In this document: in pieces, positions 33,634 through 42,282 of the stretch
Layout: each line of letters opens with the position of its first letter
Numbering within the stretch: position 1 is the stretch's first letter
Source of the DNA: an uncultured Lachnospiraceae bacterium
Lineage (GTDB): Bacteria > Bacillota > Clostridia > Lachnospirales > Lachnospiraceae
Reading direction: 5' to 3'
Assembly: GCA_910585075.1 (NCBI GenBank)
Contig: CAJUED010000002.1
Location: 112,268 to 176,267 of the forward strand
Length of the DNA stretch: 64,000 nucleotides
The notes under the pieces: model-generated
The model's database searches: none
The model's input: the letters and a program-made list of their open reading frames with translations, nothing else
Told to the model about the DNA's origin: nothing
Program-made: the position numbers and the translations under genes

Positions 33634-34107
33634 TTAGGAGGGCGATTCCTGTTCTTCTGTTTCTTCAATCTCCTTAAGAAATTTGTCATGGAGCATTTCC
33701 TCCGCCTTCTTCCGCGCCCACACCGCATCCTCAAACCGTTCGTACCTGCCCAGATAATAACGGTGCCCCTTAAAGCAGATGGTTGCCCGCCAACGCTGTC
33801 TCGAAGGCAGCCAGTCCACCCCTGGGACGCCGCTTGTGTTATTGCTGCGCACCTTCTTAGAGCGAAGCATCTCCACGCAGGTACCGTCAATATAGTTTAA
33901 CCTGGTTCCTATTCCCTCCGCTCCCACACACCCGCAGCTTATTACATGCCCGCTGCGCAGATGGCAGGTTTTTACAATGGTTTCCTGTCCGCAGTCACAC
34001 TTGCACAGCCAGGCGGTTTTCCCTCCAATATTTTCCGCCGGCCGTAAGGCCAGCAGTTTCCCATATTTCTGACCTGCCAAATCCAGTTTTTTTGTAGAAT
34101 GCCTCAT
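33634..34107 (-). CDS. AP2/ERF domain protein with zinc-ribbon-like N-terminus
   Basis: A 157-residue DNA-binding protein. The N-terminal part has cysteine pairs LCKCDCG and SCGC with an intervening CHL, a small zinc-binding module. The C-terminal part (about 85-145) has the AP2 pattern GVPGVDWLPSRQRWRATI then GHRYYLGRYERFEDAVWARK. Bacterial AP2 proteins are usually linked with phages or homing endonucleases. No HNH nuclease motif is visible, so nuclease activity is not claimed. It lies between the PD-(D/E)XK protein and a tyrosine recombinase. Confidence 0.82.
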   Translation of the reverse strand: MRHSTKKLDLAGQKYGKLLALRPAENIGGKTAWLCKCDCGQETIVKTCHLRSGHVISCGCVGAEGIGTRLNYIDGTCVEMLRSKKVRSNNTSGVPGVDWLPSRQRWRATICFKGHRYYLGRYERFEDAVWARKKAEEMLHDKFLKEIEETEEQESPS

Positions 34108-34503
34108 CTGCCCAACCTGTAACCGTCCATTCGGAACTGTTACTTAACTCCTTCATTTGTCCTTTGCCTGTTGACAGACTCAACATTCCGTATACCGGGA
34201 GAAATAGTTGATATATGACTTTCGGCCACTCCCACATAACCTGCCGCAAACCCAAGTTTAATAACCCTGCCGTGGATAACAAAGGCTCAGCCCCTTCGGC
34301 AGTCGTCTAAGGCTAAGAGAATGTTTTCTGCAGGCTGAGGGGAATCAGTCCGTGAAGGATTGAAAAAGGGACACAAATAGGGCTACAAATTATGTAGCCC
34401 TGTTCAGGTGCGCTTCGGTTTCTAAAGAAATATGGTTTTTTTCGTCGATTCGTGCTAATATGTAATTATATTTATGGAATTGTTGACAGAATGTTGATTC
34501 CGT
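34108..34503. other. Spacer with terminator hairpin and a GTAACAGTTC repeat copy
   Basis: No gene is seen. A GTAACAGTTC-type repeat lies at 34134-34144 (minus strand). A GC-rich segment (34285-34350) can pair CTCAGCC with GGCTGAG. A hairpin AGGGCTACA/TGTAGCCCT at 34379-34401 may end the recombinase transcript. The last 80 bases are AT-rich. Confidence 0.45.
34379..34401 (-). terminator. Hairpin downstream of the recombinase gene
   Basis: A perfect nine-base stem AGGGCTACA/TGTAGCCCT with a five-base loop, about 100 bases past the stop codon on the minus strand. The tail (ATTTGTGTCCC) is weakly T-rich. Confidence 0.5.
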
Positions 34504-35346
34504 CTATATGACCAACTTTAGCATGTCCAGATGTTTTGCATGTTCCATTCCGGTGGTAATCAGATAAATGCGCGTGGTATTGATGGAGCTGTGGCCAAGT
34601 ATATCCGCAAGCTGCACAATATCCTTACATACCTCATAAAATGTAGTTGCAAAAAGATGCCGCAGATTATGGGGAAATACCTTGGAAGCTTCTACCCCGG
34701 CCTTTTTACAAAGCCCCTTCATTTCCCGCCAAATCTGCTGTCGTGACAGAAGCCTTCCGCTTTGTGTGACAAAAATTTCGCCGGAGACAAGTTGTTTCTT
34801 TTCCGCATATTTTCTTAATTTTCTGCAAAGCTTCTCCGGAATCAAAATCACCCGTATTTTCCCTTTCAAATCCACCTCAGCTCTCCCGTTTCGAACCGCC
34901 TCCACAGTAATATAGGCCGTTTCGCTGACCCGGATTCCCGTAGCGCAGATGGTTTCCGTTAAAAGCGCCAGCCGCTCGTTCCCTTCCTTTTGAGCGGTCT
35001 CCAACAACCTCTTATATTCGCTCCGGGTCAGTTCCTTTGACTCCTCCCGAAACATCCTGCGCTGAATACGCAGAAACTTTACCCTGCATTCCTTCATCCC
35101 TGCAAAATAGAAAAAACCGTTGAGCGCTGAGAGCTTGGCGTTGATTGTGGCAGGCGCAAGCCCTTTCCTCTGCAAATGCTCCTTCCACTCCAAAACTGCC
35201 GTCTTGTCCACCTCCCGCTCCCCTATCCAGGAAGCAAAAAAGCGGATATCTCTCATGTATTTCTCAACGGTTGATTCCTTATGTTCTTCCTCTTTCAAAT
35301 GCCTTTCATAGGCTGCCAGCATTGCTTCTGTTAAACCATGACCCAT
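34504..35346 (-). CDS. Tyrosine recombinase (phage-integrase family, XerC/D-like)
   Basis: A 280-residue recombinase with a SAM-like N-terminal core-binding domain (about 5-90) and the catalytic domain (about 105-275). The full catalytic set is visible: Arg139 (TGIRVSE), Lys163 (KGKIRV), His226 and Arg229 (HNLRH), His252 (LGHSSINTT) and the nucleophile Tyr261 (RIYLIT). It should therefore be active in site-specific integration, excision or inversion. GGAGG precedes the ATG. A symmetric TTTACC/GGTAAA site with a six-base spacer lies 65 bases upstream. No excisionase or phage genes are adjacent, so the element it moves is not defined. Confidence 0.9.
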   Translation of the reverse strand: MGHGLTEAMLAAYERHLKEEEHKESTVEKYMRDIRFFASWIGEREVDKTAVLEWKEHLQRKGLAPATINAKLSALNGFFYFAGMKECRVKFLRIQRRMFREESKELTRSEYKRLLETAQKEGNERLALLTETICATGIRVSETAYITVEAVRNGRAEVDLKGKIRVILIPEKLCRKLRKYAEKKQLVSGEIFVTQSGRLLSRQQIWREMKGLCKKAGVEASKVFPHNLRHLFATTFYEVCKDIVQLADILGHSSINTTRIYLITTGMEHAKHLDMLKLVI

Positions 35347-35411
35347 TTGTAATCCTCCATAAATCTTATAGTCAACGACAGGATTATGCCGTTTGCTATA
35401 TATGTTATTAT

Positions 35412-35429
35412 TTTACCTTATTCGGTAAA
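35412..35429. promoter_or_regulatory. Inverted repeat upstream of the recombinase
   Basis: TTTACC and GGTAAA flank a six-base centre, with partial symmetry further out. The size (about 12-base arms with a six-base centre) is like the core site of a tyrosine recombinase, but an operator is equally possible. Confidence 0.35.
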
Positions 35430-35502
35430 TAAATTTCATGTTCATGAAGAATTTTTCAGCCTAGTTGCCATAATAGCTCGGCCCTTTGCGCATATCGGCC
35501 TG

Positions 35503-36159
35503 TTACTGGCAAATCGCATGCAATGACCTGGATGTCTGTACAATCACCTCCACATATCTTCTGACCATTTCCTCCATTATCTTCCAGTCGTCTTCCTTGA
35601 CCAGCAGAGTCTCCTTTCTTCCCGACATGTTTCTCACAATCAGAGAGATACCCGTATTCCACTTTAAATTGTAGGGAACTGTTTTGAGGCGCAAAGCCCC
35701 AAGCACATTTCTGATAGTATCATTCACCATCACTTTACAGTTTTCCGGCTCCCACTTATCCCCCTGACCATAAGAAATAATCCCCGCCAGCTTTTCCGGA
35801 GCGTCTCTCTCATAATCCTCCTCCGGGAAAGAAATCTGTTCCATTTTTTCAAAGAGCATACACAGCTTTGCAGGTATAGGGACACAGTGGGGTGTCACGA
35901 AAAATAAGTAATCCGCCTCCCGTAGCTTTTCATAAAGCTGACAAAATCCTCTGTCCCCTTCACACCTTCCCGTCTCCCTGCACCCGCCGCAGCCCGTACA
36001 GGGAGATAATGAATAATTCCTCAGATTCAGGATTTCGCATGAAATTCCCTTCTTTTCCAATGTGCTGTAAATCATTTTGCAGATATAATAAGAAATCCCT
36101 CTGCTTTTTCCGTCCGCCATATTGGATGCGGATATGCATACCGCTCTTTTGTCCCCCAT
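35503..36159 (-). CDS. Iron-sulfur flavoprotein-like NAD(P)H oxidoreductase (copy 2)
   Basis: A 218-residue paralogue of the product at 21039-21704, alike along its whole length: KRAVCISASNMADGKSRG, then the cysteine motif PCTGCGGCRETGRC, PIPAKLCMLFEKMEQISF, VMVNDTI-N-LGALRLKTVPYN and the shared ending YVEVIVQTSRSLHAI. The cluster-binding cysteines are all kept. Start MGDKRAV at 36159 is chosen, with GAGGAAAG upstream; a GTG six bases earlier is possible. It sits next to a recombinase and a lipoprotein gene. The two copies suggest duplication in the genome rather than recent transfer, as they differ at many positions. Confidence 0.8.
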   Translation of the reverse strand: MGDKRAVCISASNMADGKSRGISYYICKMIYSTLEKKGISCEILNLRNYSLSPCTGCGGCRETGRCEGDRGFCQLYEKLREADYLFFVTPHCVPIPAKLCMLFEKMEQISFPEEDYERDAPEKLAGIISYGQGDKWEPENCKVMVNDTIRNVLGALRLKTVPYNLKWNTGISLIVRNMSGRKETLLVKEDDWKIMEEMVRRYVEVIVQTSRSLHAICQ

Positions 36160-36175
36160 TTTCACACTTTCCTCA

Positions 36176-37627
36176 TCAATACCCAAAATCTCTGTTTATA
36201 ATCGTCCCGTCCAGGGCGTTTATGGTGAGCCAGCTGGAAAAAGGACCGCCATAAGTGTACTCCTCCCCGGCCTCATCATAATGAAGCGTCTCGCTTCCAA
36301 AAAAATCCCACACCGGAACCATAGTCCCTTCCATGAAATTCCCCTTCTCCATCACTCTCATATATCCCAGACGCACCTCATGAATCTCAAAAGATACCTG
36401 GGCATCGGTCTTTATGAAAAGGTCCTCATACTTCTTTAAGAACATCTCCTCGAAAATAGTTTGAATCTCCGAAAAGGGAAGTAAAAACAATGTCTCCTCG
36501 GAAAGCTTTTCCACCTCATAGGGATTGGACCATTTAAACTTCGCCAGTCCCTCCTCGTCATAAATAAGGTCCAGTGTTTCATAAGGCCATGAAGTGACTA
36601 CTCCATCCTCAATCGCTGTTCCATCGCTGTATGTATAAGTTATCGGTATTCCCTCTAATGCCCTTGTAAAATGAACACCGTATCCCTGCCTGTTGTTCTC
36701 GGACATTGCGTTGGTTTCCTCATTCCATGAAAAAGTCTGAAAATACTCATCCCCCGCCGGGGCGAAATCCGAAAATCCCATATCGGCCACAAGCTTTTCC
36801 GCATCCTGTTTAAGAGCTTCCCTTTCAAATTTGTCCGTATCTATCTTGTCTTCTTCACCTGCCGGTGAAAAGCTTGCATTTGCTCTCTCGGCGCTTACCT
36901 CAAAGTTAATCCAGCGCCACTCATCCGTCAGATTGTTGTCAACCATAACCCCATAATTCTTTCCATCCACTGTGGCATATCCATTAAGAAAGCTTGACTG
37001 AGCTGTCCCCTCCTCTACATTGGAAGGAACCAAAGCCGGAACATCTGTTATGATCGCCTCGTCGGGGGCCTCCTCCTTCATAGCCTCCCATTCCCTGATA
37101 AGGGTATCATAATCCCGGCGTTTTACATCACCCTCGTAGTATTCTCCTCCGGCCTCCTTATTTTTCTCGATCCGCTCTATTCTTTCTTCGATTTCGCTTT
37201 TGGTAAATCCATTAGATTTTTCCATCTGATCATAATCCCGGTTCCATAAGCCTGCCCCCTTCAGCAGTGTTTGACTTACATGGTCATAGTCCTCCTGAGT
37301 GTAAGTCCGGGCGGTAACCCGATAAGACTTAAAGCCCTCACCTTGCGGAACAATCACGGGTGCATCCACCTTCACGCTGATATTCTCGCTGCTACCTTCC
37401 CACGTATAGTTTTCCGGAGCCTGCACCTGCTCGGCAATGACGCCTGCCTCTCCGCTCCCCGCCTGGGCCCCATCCCCCTGCTCACCGGAAGGCTCCGTCC
37501 CTTCCGTTTCTTCCTCCTGTTTCGGCACCACGATTTCTTCCTCTGTCTGTACACTGTTGTTACACCCCGACATGAAAATTCCCATTACAGCAACTGCAAG
37601 GATTGCTCTTATTTTTTTTGCTTTCAT
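36176..37627 (-). CDS. Lipoprotein of unknown function, resembling DUF6034 proteins
   Basis: A 483-residue secreted lipoprotein. The signal MKAKKIRAILAVAVMGIFMS ends in SGC (lipid cysteine about 22), followed by a Glu/Gly-rich linker of about 50 residues and a large globular region. The fold is not recognised with certainty; the general pattern is like the DUF6034 lipoproteins of Lachnospiraceae. Start is uncertain: the GGAG is 13 bases before ATG 37627 but only one base before ATG 37639. It follows the histidine-kinase gene on the same strand, separated by an inverted-repeat element (37657-37687). It may be a target of that two-component system. Confidence 0.6.
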   Translation of the reverse strand: MKAKKIRAILAVAVMGIFMSGCNNSVQTEEEIVVPKQEEETEGTEPSGEQGDGAQAGSGEAGVIAEQVQAPENYTWEGSSENISVKVDAPVIVPQGEGFKSYRVTARTYTQEDYDHVSQTLLKGAGLWNRDYDQMEKSNGFTKSEIEERIERIEKNKEAGGEYYEGDVKRRDYDTLIREWEAMKEEAPDEAIITDVPALVPSNVEEGTAQSSFLNGYATVDGKNYGVMVDNNLTDEWRWINFEVSAERANASFSPAGEEDKIDTDKFEREALKQDAEKLVADMGFSDFAPAGDEYFQTFSWNEETNAMSENNRQGYGVHFTRALEGIPITYTYSDGTAIEDGVVTSWPYETLDLIYDEEGLAKFKWSNPYEVEKLSEETLFLLPFSEIQTIFEEMFLKKYEDLFIKTDAQVSFEIHEVRLGYMRVMEKGNFMEGTMVPVWDFFGSETLHYDEAGEEYTYGGPFSSWLTINALDGTIINRDFGY

Positions 37628-37656
37628 CTTTATAACCATACTCCTTTCTCAGCGTG

Positions 37657-37687
37657 CGAATTTGTGCCCTCATGCACAAATTTGCGG
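37657..37687. repeat. Inverted repeat similar to family A arms
   Basis: GCGAATTTGTGC and GCACAAATTTGC flank a short centre; on the minus strand this is followed by GCTGAGAAAGGAG, the ribosome site of the lipoprotein gene. A second small palindrome (GAAAGAATGCAATTCTTTC) lies beside it at about 37690-37708. The layout, inverted TTTGTG arms then ribosome site, is the same as in family A. Confidence 0.5.
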
Positions 37688-37929
37688 TTGAAAGAATGCA
37701 ATTCTTTCAACTTTCTCCCCTTTCTGCTCCTTACTCAAGATACTCCGGCAGTTGTAAAAACCCAGGATGAACCGTATATAAAAAACATCGGCCGGTCAAA
37801 TCCATGAAAGCTGAGTTTTCAACAGTTCAGCCTCTATAACCGCCATGCTATTATGAGACTGCCTGCTCGGAATACTGAAAGCATACTCTACAAGCCTGTA
37901 AAAGGTATACAACAAAATGTAAATATTTT

Positions 37930-39315
37930 TTAAACATCTGCAAAAATAACCGAAACCCTTGTCCCCTTCCCCACTTCACTTTCAATGACAAGCTCCGCCT
38001 CATGGAGCTTTGCAATCATACTGCACAGTGCAAGCCCAAGCCCGCAGCCCCCGGCCTTTCGGCTTCTGGCCTTATCCACCATGTAAAAGGCCTCTGTCAC
38101 ATTCCGGATCTCATCCGCCGGGATTCCGCAGCCTTCGTCCGCCACAGTTATCACATTATCCTGACCGGTCAACGTTATGACCGTTCCTTCTTCGCTGGCC
38201 TTCGCCCCGTTATCAATCAGATTAATCAAAAGGCTTTCAAACAAATCGCGGTCAATCCTTCTGCTGCCCATAGTGCAGAAATATTTAAGCCGTATATTCC
38301 TTTGCCTTAAATTGTATTCTTCCAGCCCTGCCACCTGGTCAAACAGTTCCTGCATGGACACTTCCTCCATGGAGATGCTGTCATTGTCGTATAATCCCAT
38401 CAGGCTCATCAGCTTACTGCTGAGCCGTTCCAACCGTTTGCACTCTTTGTGGATATGCCACAGGGCCCGCTCCTTCTGCTCTTTTTTTAAATTGACATTC
38501 AGCAATGTATCCGAATACCCAATAATAGAGGTCATAGGCGTTTTCAGCTCGTGGGTGAGACTTCCAAGCATCTGCCTGCGCTTCTCCGCCACCTGGGAGA
38601 GCTCCGTAACCTGGGCCTCAATCCGGTCCGCCATACTGTTAAAAGTCCCGGCCACCGAGCCGATTTCATCCCGGGTATGTACATTGACTCTCCTGGTCAG
38701 ATTACCTTGGCTGATATCCATGGCTGCCTTTTGCAGTTCCTGCAAGGGGCGCAGTATTCTCTTTGTGAGCAAAAAGATAAGCAGCATAGAAGCCACCGCC
38801 GCCCCCAAAAAAAATGTCAGATTAAAATAAATCTGCCTGCGCATATCCCCGTAAAGCTCGGAAATATCCTCCACCAGCACCAGCTTATATTCTATGTTTC
38901 CGGCAACCGCTACTTTTCTACCGGAAATCAGAATATATTGGTCCTCCAGCTTCTGAATCACACTACGCACTTCAAAGCTTCCCCATCTCTCATCCTCCGG
39001 AGCGGCCAGCTCAAAGGGCGTAAGGTTACAAACCACCTGATTATCTTCAATCAAAATATACCGGGAAGCGTCATATTTTTTGATTACAAAATTAATGTAG
39101 GAGTTCTTTGCCACCTGGCTGTATCCTTGCAAAAGGCTGTTTTCCAAATCCTTCCCCACCGCATAGGCGGTTGACTTAAGCTGCTGCTCGCTGCTTTCTA
39201 TGGTTTTCTGTTGATTGTATTCCATAGATTTATAAATTACCGCAATCCCGGATATAAGAGTAGCCGCTGACAATACGGTTACCGTCACCACGGATAGTTT
39301 TTTCCACAATTTCAT
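37930..39315 (-). CDS. Sensor histidine kinase (HAMP-HisKA-HATPase)
   Basis: A 461-residue membrane kinase. Transmembrane helices lie at about 8-28 and 165-185, enclosing an extracellular sensor of about 135 residues. HAMP spans about 187-238, the dimerisation domain has LGSLTHELKTPMTSIIGY with His255 as phospho-site, and the ATPase domain shows N (LINLIDNGAKA), G1 (VADEGCGIP) and G2 (AGGCGLGLALC) boxes. GAGGGA precedes the ATG. It follows its response-regulator gene by 58 bases. The signal is unknown; position between a lipoprotein gene and a pilus-like operon hints at envelope functions. Confidence 0.93.
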   Translation of the reverse strand: MKLWKKLSVVTVTVLSAATLISGIAVIYKSMEYNQQKTIESSEQQLKSTAYAVGKDLENSLLQGYSQVAKNSYINFVIKKYDASRYILIEDNQVVCNLTPFELAAPEDERWGSFEVRSVIQKLEDQYILISGRKVAVAGNIEYKLVLVEDISELYGDMRRQIYFNLTFFLGAAVASMLLIFLLTKRILRPLQELQKAAMDISQGNLTRRVNVHTRDEIGSVAGTFNSMADRIEAQVTELSQVAEKRRQMLGSLTHELKTPMTSIIGYSDTLLNVNLKKEQKERALWHIHKECKRLERLSSKLMSLMGLYDNDSISMEEVSMQELFDQVAGLEEYNLRQRNIRLKYFCTMGSRRIDRDLFESLLINLIDNGAKASEEGTVITLTGQDNVITVADEGCGIPADEIRNVTEAFYMVDKARSRKAGGCGLGLALCSMIAKLHEAELVIESEVGKGTRVSVIFADV

Positions 39316-39373
39316 TACGTTCCCTCATGTGACATTCCTGTGTTTCATCAATAACTATGCACCGTATCAAAGA

Positions 39374-40069
39374 CTAATCCAGATCCTCCAGACGGTACCC
39401 CGTCTTTGAAATGGTGCGGATCACATCATGGAAGTTCAGCTTTTTGCGCAGCTGCCCGATATGTACATCCACAGTCCTCGTCTCTCCCATATAATCGCAT
39501 CCCCAAATCCGATTCAGAAGCTCCTCCCTGGAAAAGGCCACATTTTTACTGCCTGCCAGGGTCACCAAAAGCTCATACTCCATGGGCTTTAAGGACACCT
39601 TCTCCCCGCCCTTCATTACACTGTGTTCCTTTAGGTCAATCACCACATCCCGCACCTGTATCTTCTCCCGGCCCCGGCCGGTCCTCTTTAAAACCTTTTC
39701 CATCCGCACCAAAAGCTCCAGCACCTCAAAAGGCTTCACAATATAGTCCTCCGCTCCCGCCTTCAGTCCGTGCACCTTAGACAACACATCGTCCTTAGCC
39801 GTCAGGTAAATCACCGGAATTTCTTCCCGCTGCAAGTCTTCCATCAGCGCAAAGCCGTCCTTCCCCGGCAGCATCACATCCACCAGGGCAAGGGCAACCT
39901 CCTCATGCTCCGGGTTCTTTAAGAAATCCTCCGCAGCCTTTCCGTCCATCAGCGCCGCCGTACTGTAACCGGCCGCCTCCAGATTCATGCAAATCAACTC
40001 CGAAATGGAATTGTCATCCTCTATCACCAGTATTTTTGCAGACGATTTTGCAAATTCTTTTGTATTCAA
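39374..40069 (-). CDS. OmpR/PhoB-type response regulator
   Basis: A regulator of about 231 residues. The receiver domain shows VIEDDNSISEL, the phospho-acceptor in ALVDVMLPGKDG and the lysine in YLTAKDD, followed by the winged helix (about 130-230; RTVDVHIGQLRKKL and ISKTGYRL). Start is uncertain: the ATG at 40084 lacks a ribosome site, while a TTG at 40069 has GGGGGG seven bases before it and is chosen here. It is the first gene of an operon with the histidine kinase and probably the lipoprotein. Confidence 0.92.
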   Translation of the reverse strand: MNTKEFAKSSAKILVIEDDNSISELICMNLEAAGYSTAALMDGKAAEDFLKNPEHEEVALALVDVMLPGKDGFALMEDLQREEIPVIYLTAKDDVLSKVHGLKAGAEDYIVKPFEVLELLVRMEKVLKRTGRGREKIQVRDVVIDLKEHSVMKGGEKVSLKPMEYELLVTLAGSKNVAFSREELLNRIWGCDYMGETRTVDVHIGQLRKKLNFHDVIRTISKTGYRLEDLD

Positions 40070-40267
40070 AACACATCCCCCCATTTAACAATCATCTTAT
40101 CACAAAAATCTTGCAAAAAAAGCATCAAAATGTAAACAAAAATTGCTTTTCATACATTATCACAGCCTTCTTTCGTTCATTACCACACCTAATAGTCCCC
40201 CACTGCAAGCAGTCATTTGGCTCATTACTCACGGGTATAAATATGGGTATAATACATAAAAACATAA

Positions 40268-40320
40268 AAAGCCTCTAAAGTATCGGCCCTTCTACTACGT
40301 CCGTATACTTTAGAGGCTTT
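40268..40320 (-). terminator. Strong terminator after pilT
   Basis: A 16-base stem AAAGCCTCTAAAGTAT/ATACTTTAGAGGCTTT encloses a loop of about 20 bases, 20 bases past the pilT stop codon. The minus-strand tail is T-rich (TTTATG). It isolates the pilus-like operon from the two-component genes. Confidence 0.8.
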
Positions 40321-40340
40321 ACATTAAAATCAAGTAACTT

Positions 40341-41399
40341 TTATCCTAACCGTCTTGCAATCTGTTCCGGGTGTTCCGCATATTTTAATGCAGTCTCCCT
40401 GGAAATCTTTCCCTGCTGGAACAAGCCCAGAATGGACTGATCCATAGAAATCATTCCTTCTCCGCCGCCGGCTGCAATTGCATTGTCAATCTGGTGGCTC
40501 TTATTCTCCCGAATCAGGCTTCGGATTGCATTGTTCATATTCATAATCTCATAGGCAGGTACCAAATCTCCCTCCACACCGGGCAGAAGCTGCTGGGACA
40601 CTACCGTGTTCAGTACCATGCTGAGCTGAACCCGAACCTGGGCCTGCTGTCCTGCCGGGAAAGTATCCACAATACGGTCAATGGTATTCACCGCGCCCTT
40701 GGTATGTAAGGTGGCAATCAGAAGATGTCCTGTCTCCGAAGCGGTAAGGGCCGTGCGGATTGTCTCATGGTCACGCATTTCCCCAAGTAAAATCACGTCG
40801 GGAGCCTGACGCAGACAGGCACGCAGGGCTGTCAGATAATTCTCCGAGTCAATGGCCACTTCCCTCTGGCTTACGATACTTTTCTGATTTCTGTGAAGGA
40901 ATTCGATTGGATCCTCCAAGGTGATAATGTGGCATCCTCTGGTGCGGTTGATTCTGTCAATGATACAGGCCTGGGTGGTGGATTTTCCACTGCCTGCGGT
41001 ACCGGTAACCAACACCATTCCATGGGATACATCCGCCAGATTCATTACCTGCTCCGGTATGTTCATTTCTCTGAAATCAGGGATATCAAAAACTACCACA
41101 CGGATAACCACTGCCATGGAGCCTCTCTGACGGTATGCGTTAACCCTGAATCTGGCAAGCCCCGGCAGAGAAACCGAGAAATCATCGTCCCCATGCTGCA
41201 GGAAACCTTCAATGGGGCGGTTTGCCCGTACATAAAGCTCCGTAATCAGCCGTTCCGTCTCCTGTGGCGTCATACTTTCCTCGCTGATCGGGTGCATGGT
41301 ATTATCCACCTTCTCAGCAACCCGGCCGCCTGCAACTATAAACAAATCCGACGCGCCGTCGTCCACGGCGCGTTTTAAATAATCTTTTAACTCAGCCAT
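40341..41399 (-). CDS. pilT: Type IV pilus retraction-type ATPase PilT
   Basis: A 352-residue hexameric secretion ATPase. An N-terminal PAS-like domain (about 1-95) precedes the RecA core with Walker A GTAGSGKST (Lys139), the Asp box around HIITLEDPIEFLH, Walker B DVILLGEMRD and the His box LLIATLHTKGAVNTIDRIVD. Family-specific GEMRD and the length fit PilT rather than PilB (PilB is longer). It would pull on a pilus-like fibre at the inner membrane. GGAGG lies seven bases before the ATG. It is the last gene of the operon with gspF and four pilin-like genes; no PilB-type assembly ATPase is seen in the window. Confidence 0.93.
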   Translation of the reverse strand: MAELKDYLKRAVDDGASDLFIVAGGRVAEKVDNTMHPISEESMTPQETERLITELYVRANRPIEGFLQHGDDDFSVSLPGLARFRVNAYRQRGSMAVVIRVVVFDIPDFREMNIPEQVMNLADVSHGMVLVTGTAGSGKSTTQACIIDRINRTRGCHIITLEDPIEFLHRNQKSIVSQREVAIDSENYLTALRACLRQAPDVILLGEMRDHETIRTALTASETGHLLIATLHTKGAVNTIDRIVDTFPAGQQAQVRVQLSMVLNTVVSQQLLPGVEGDLVPAYEIMNMNNAIRSLIRENKSHQIDNAIAAGGGEGMISMDQSILGLFQQGKISRETALKYAEHPEQIARRLG

Positions 41400-41417
41400 C
41401 CATAACCTCCAGTATTT

Positions 41418-41831
41418 CTAAAAAGCCGGCATCCCGTCCCAAACATTCAGTCCTCCGTCCAAATCCGGATTTACCTCCTGATTGGAAACCGCCTGCCAAC
41501 GCAAAATCGTATAATTCTTTCCCTGCAGCTGTACTTCAACCATCAAATCCTGCGTCTCAGAAATGGGACAACTGTAGGAATAAACATCCCCTTCAACGGA
41601 AACTCCGTCCGATACCGTACCCTCGCGCAGCAGGGCGAGTATATTCATTGCCTCACAGTCCGCCGCGTAATAGTCTTCCACTGCCTGAACGGACGCGTCC
41701 ATGAGACGCCCGTTGGCCTGCACCGTTGCAAGGCTGAGCAATGCAAACACGGTCAAACAAAGTACCGCAAAGGATACCAGCAAGGAGATACCCCCTGTTG
41801 CCGGCGGAAAAAATTTTCTTTTCTCATCCAT
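41418..41831 (-). CDS. Small membrane protein, pilin/PilX-like
   Basis: A 137-residue protein with a charged N-terminus (MDEKRKFFPPATGG), one hydrophobic helix (about 15-38; ISLLVSFAVLCLTVFALLSL) and an extracellular domain. The layout resembles minor pilins such as PilX, and a GG pair precedes the helix, but the glutamate at position 5 of the helix typical of pilins is absent. GAGGAGG lies six bases before the start. It overlaps the upstream gene by eight bases and precedes pilT by 18 bases, so a structural role in the fibre is inferred. Confidence 0.65.
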   Translation of the reverse strand: MDEKRKFFPPATGGISLLVSFAVLCLTVFALLSLATVQANGRLMDASVQAVEDYYAADCEAMNILALLREGTVSDGVSVEGDVYSYSCPISETQDLMVEVQLQGKNYTILRWQAVSNQEVNPDLDGGLNVWDGMPAF

Positions 41832-42282
41832 TGGAATCCTCCTCAAGCCACGCAACTTCTATGGCAAACAAGACCTCAGACTTTGCATCCCCTTGTAGGG
41901 ATTCGTCATTTGCAAACACCTGCACCGCTGCTTTCAAAAGCCCCGGCGTATCCGTGGGGACGCCTTCCGCCTCCAGGTAGTAAGCGAGGCCCTCGCCTGT
42001 CATGTTCCAGTCCTCATCATAAAAAATCTGTAATTTTCCTTCAGCGGGAACCACTTGAAGCAGTTCACCTGCCCCTGCAAGCGCGTGCTCCAAATCCCCG
42101 CCGCTATGCTGAATGGCTTCCGCCACATTCTGGGCTTCTAAGGCCGCCCTGCTTCTGTTTCCATTTTTTAAGGAGATGGAATCAGACTTTACAAATGCCT
42201 GCAGACATAGCGCTGAGGCTAAGGCAAACACCAGCAGCATCACCATCTGTTCCATCAATGCCAAAGGGGCTTTACTTCTCAT
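41824..42282 (-). CDS. Pseudopilin-like small membrane protein
   Basis: A 152-residue protein with a short basic N-terminus and a hydrophobic helix starting LALMEQMVMLLVFALASALC. The glutamate fits the conserved fifth position of type IV pilins (compare FTLIE), but the residue before the helix is proline (KAP) instead of glycine, so normal prepilin peptidase cleavage is doubtful. A perfect GGAGGTGA precedes the start, which overlaps the previous stop by four bases (ATGA). The soluble domain is unknown. Membership of a pilus-like assembly is inferred from context. Confidence 0.65.
   Translation of the reverse strand: MRSKAPLALMEQMVMLLVFALASALCLQAFVKSDSISLKNGNRSRAALEAQNVAEAIQHSGGDLEHALAGAGELLQVVPAEGKLQIFYDEDWNMTGEGLAYYLEAEGVPTDTPGLLKAAVQVFANDESLQGDAKSEVLFAIEVAWLEEDSNG

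Noticed and set aside
33634..34107. HNH homing endonuclease
   Set aside because: The AP2 domain is clear, but no His-Asn-His motif could be found; the cysteine pairs look structural.
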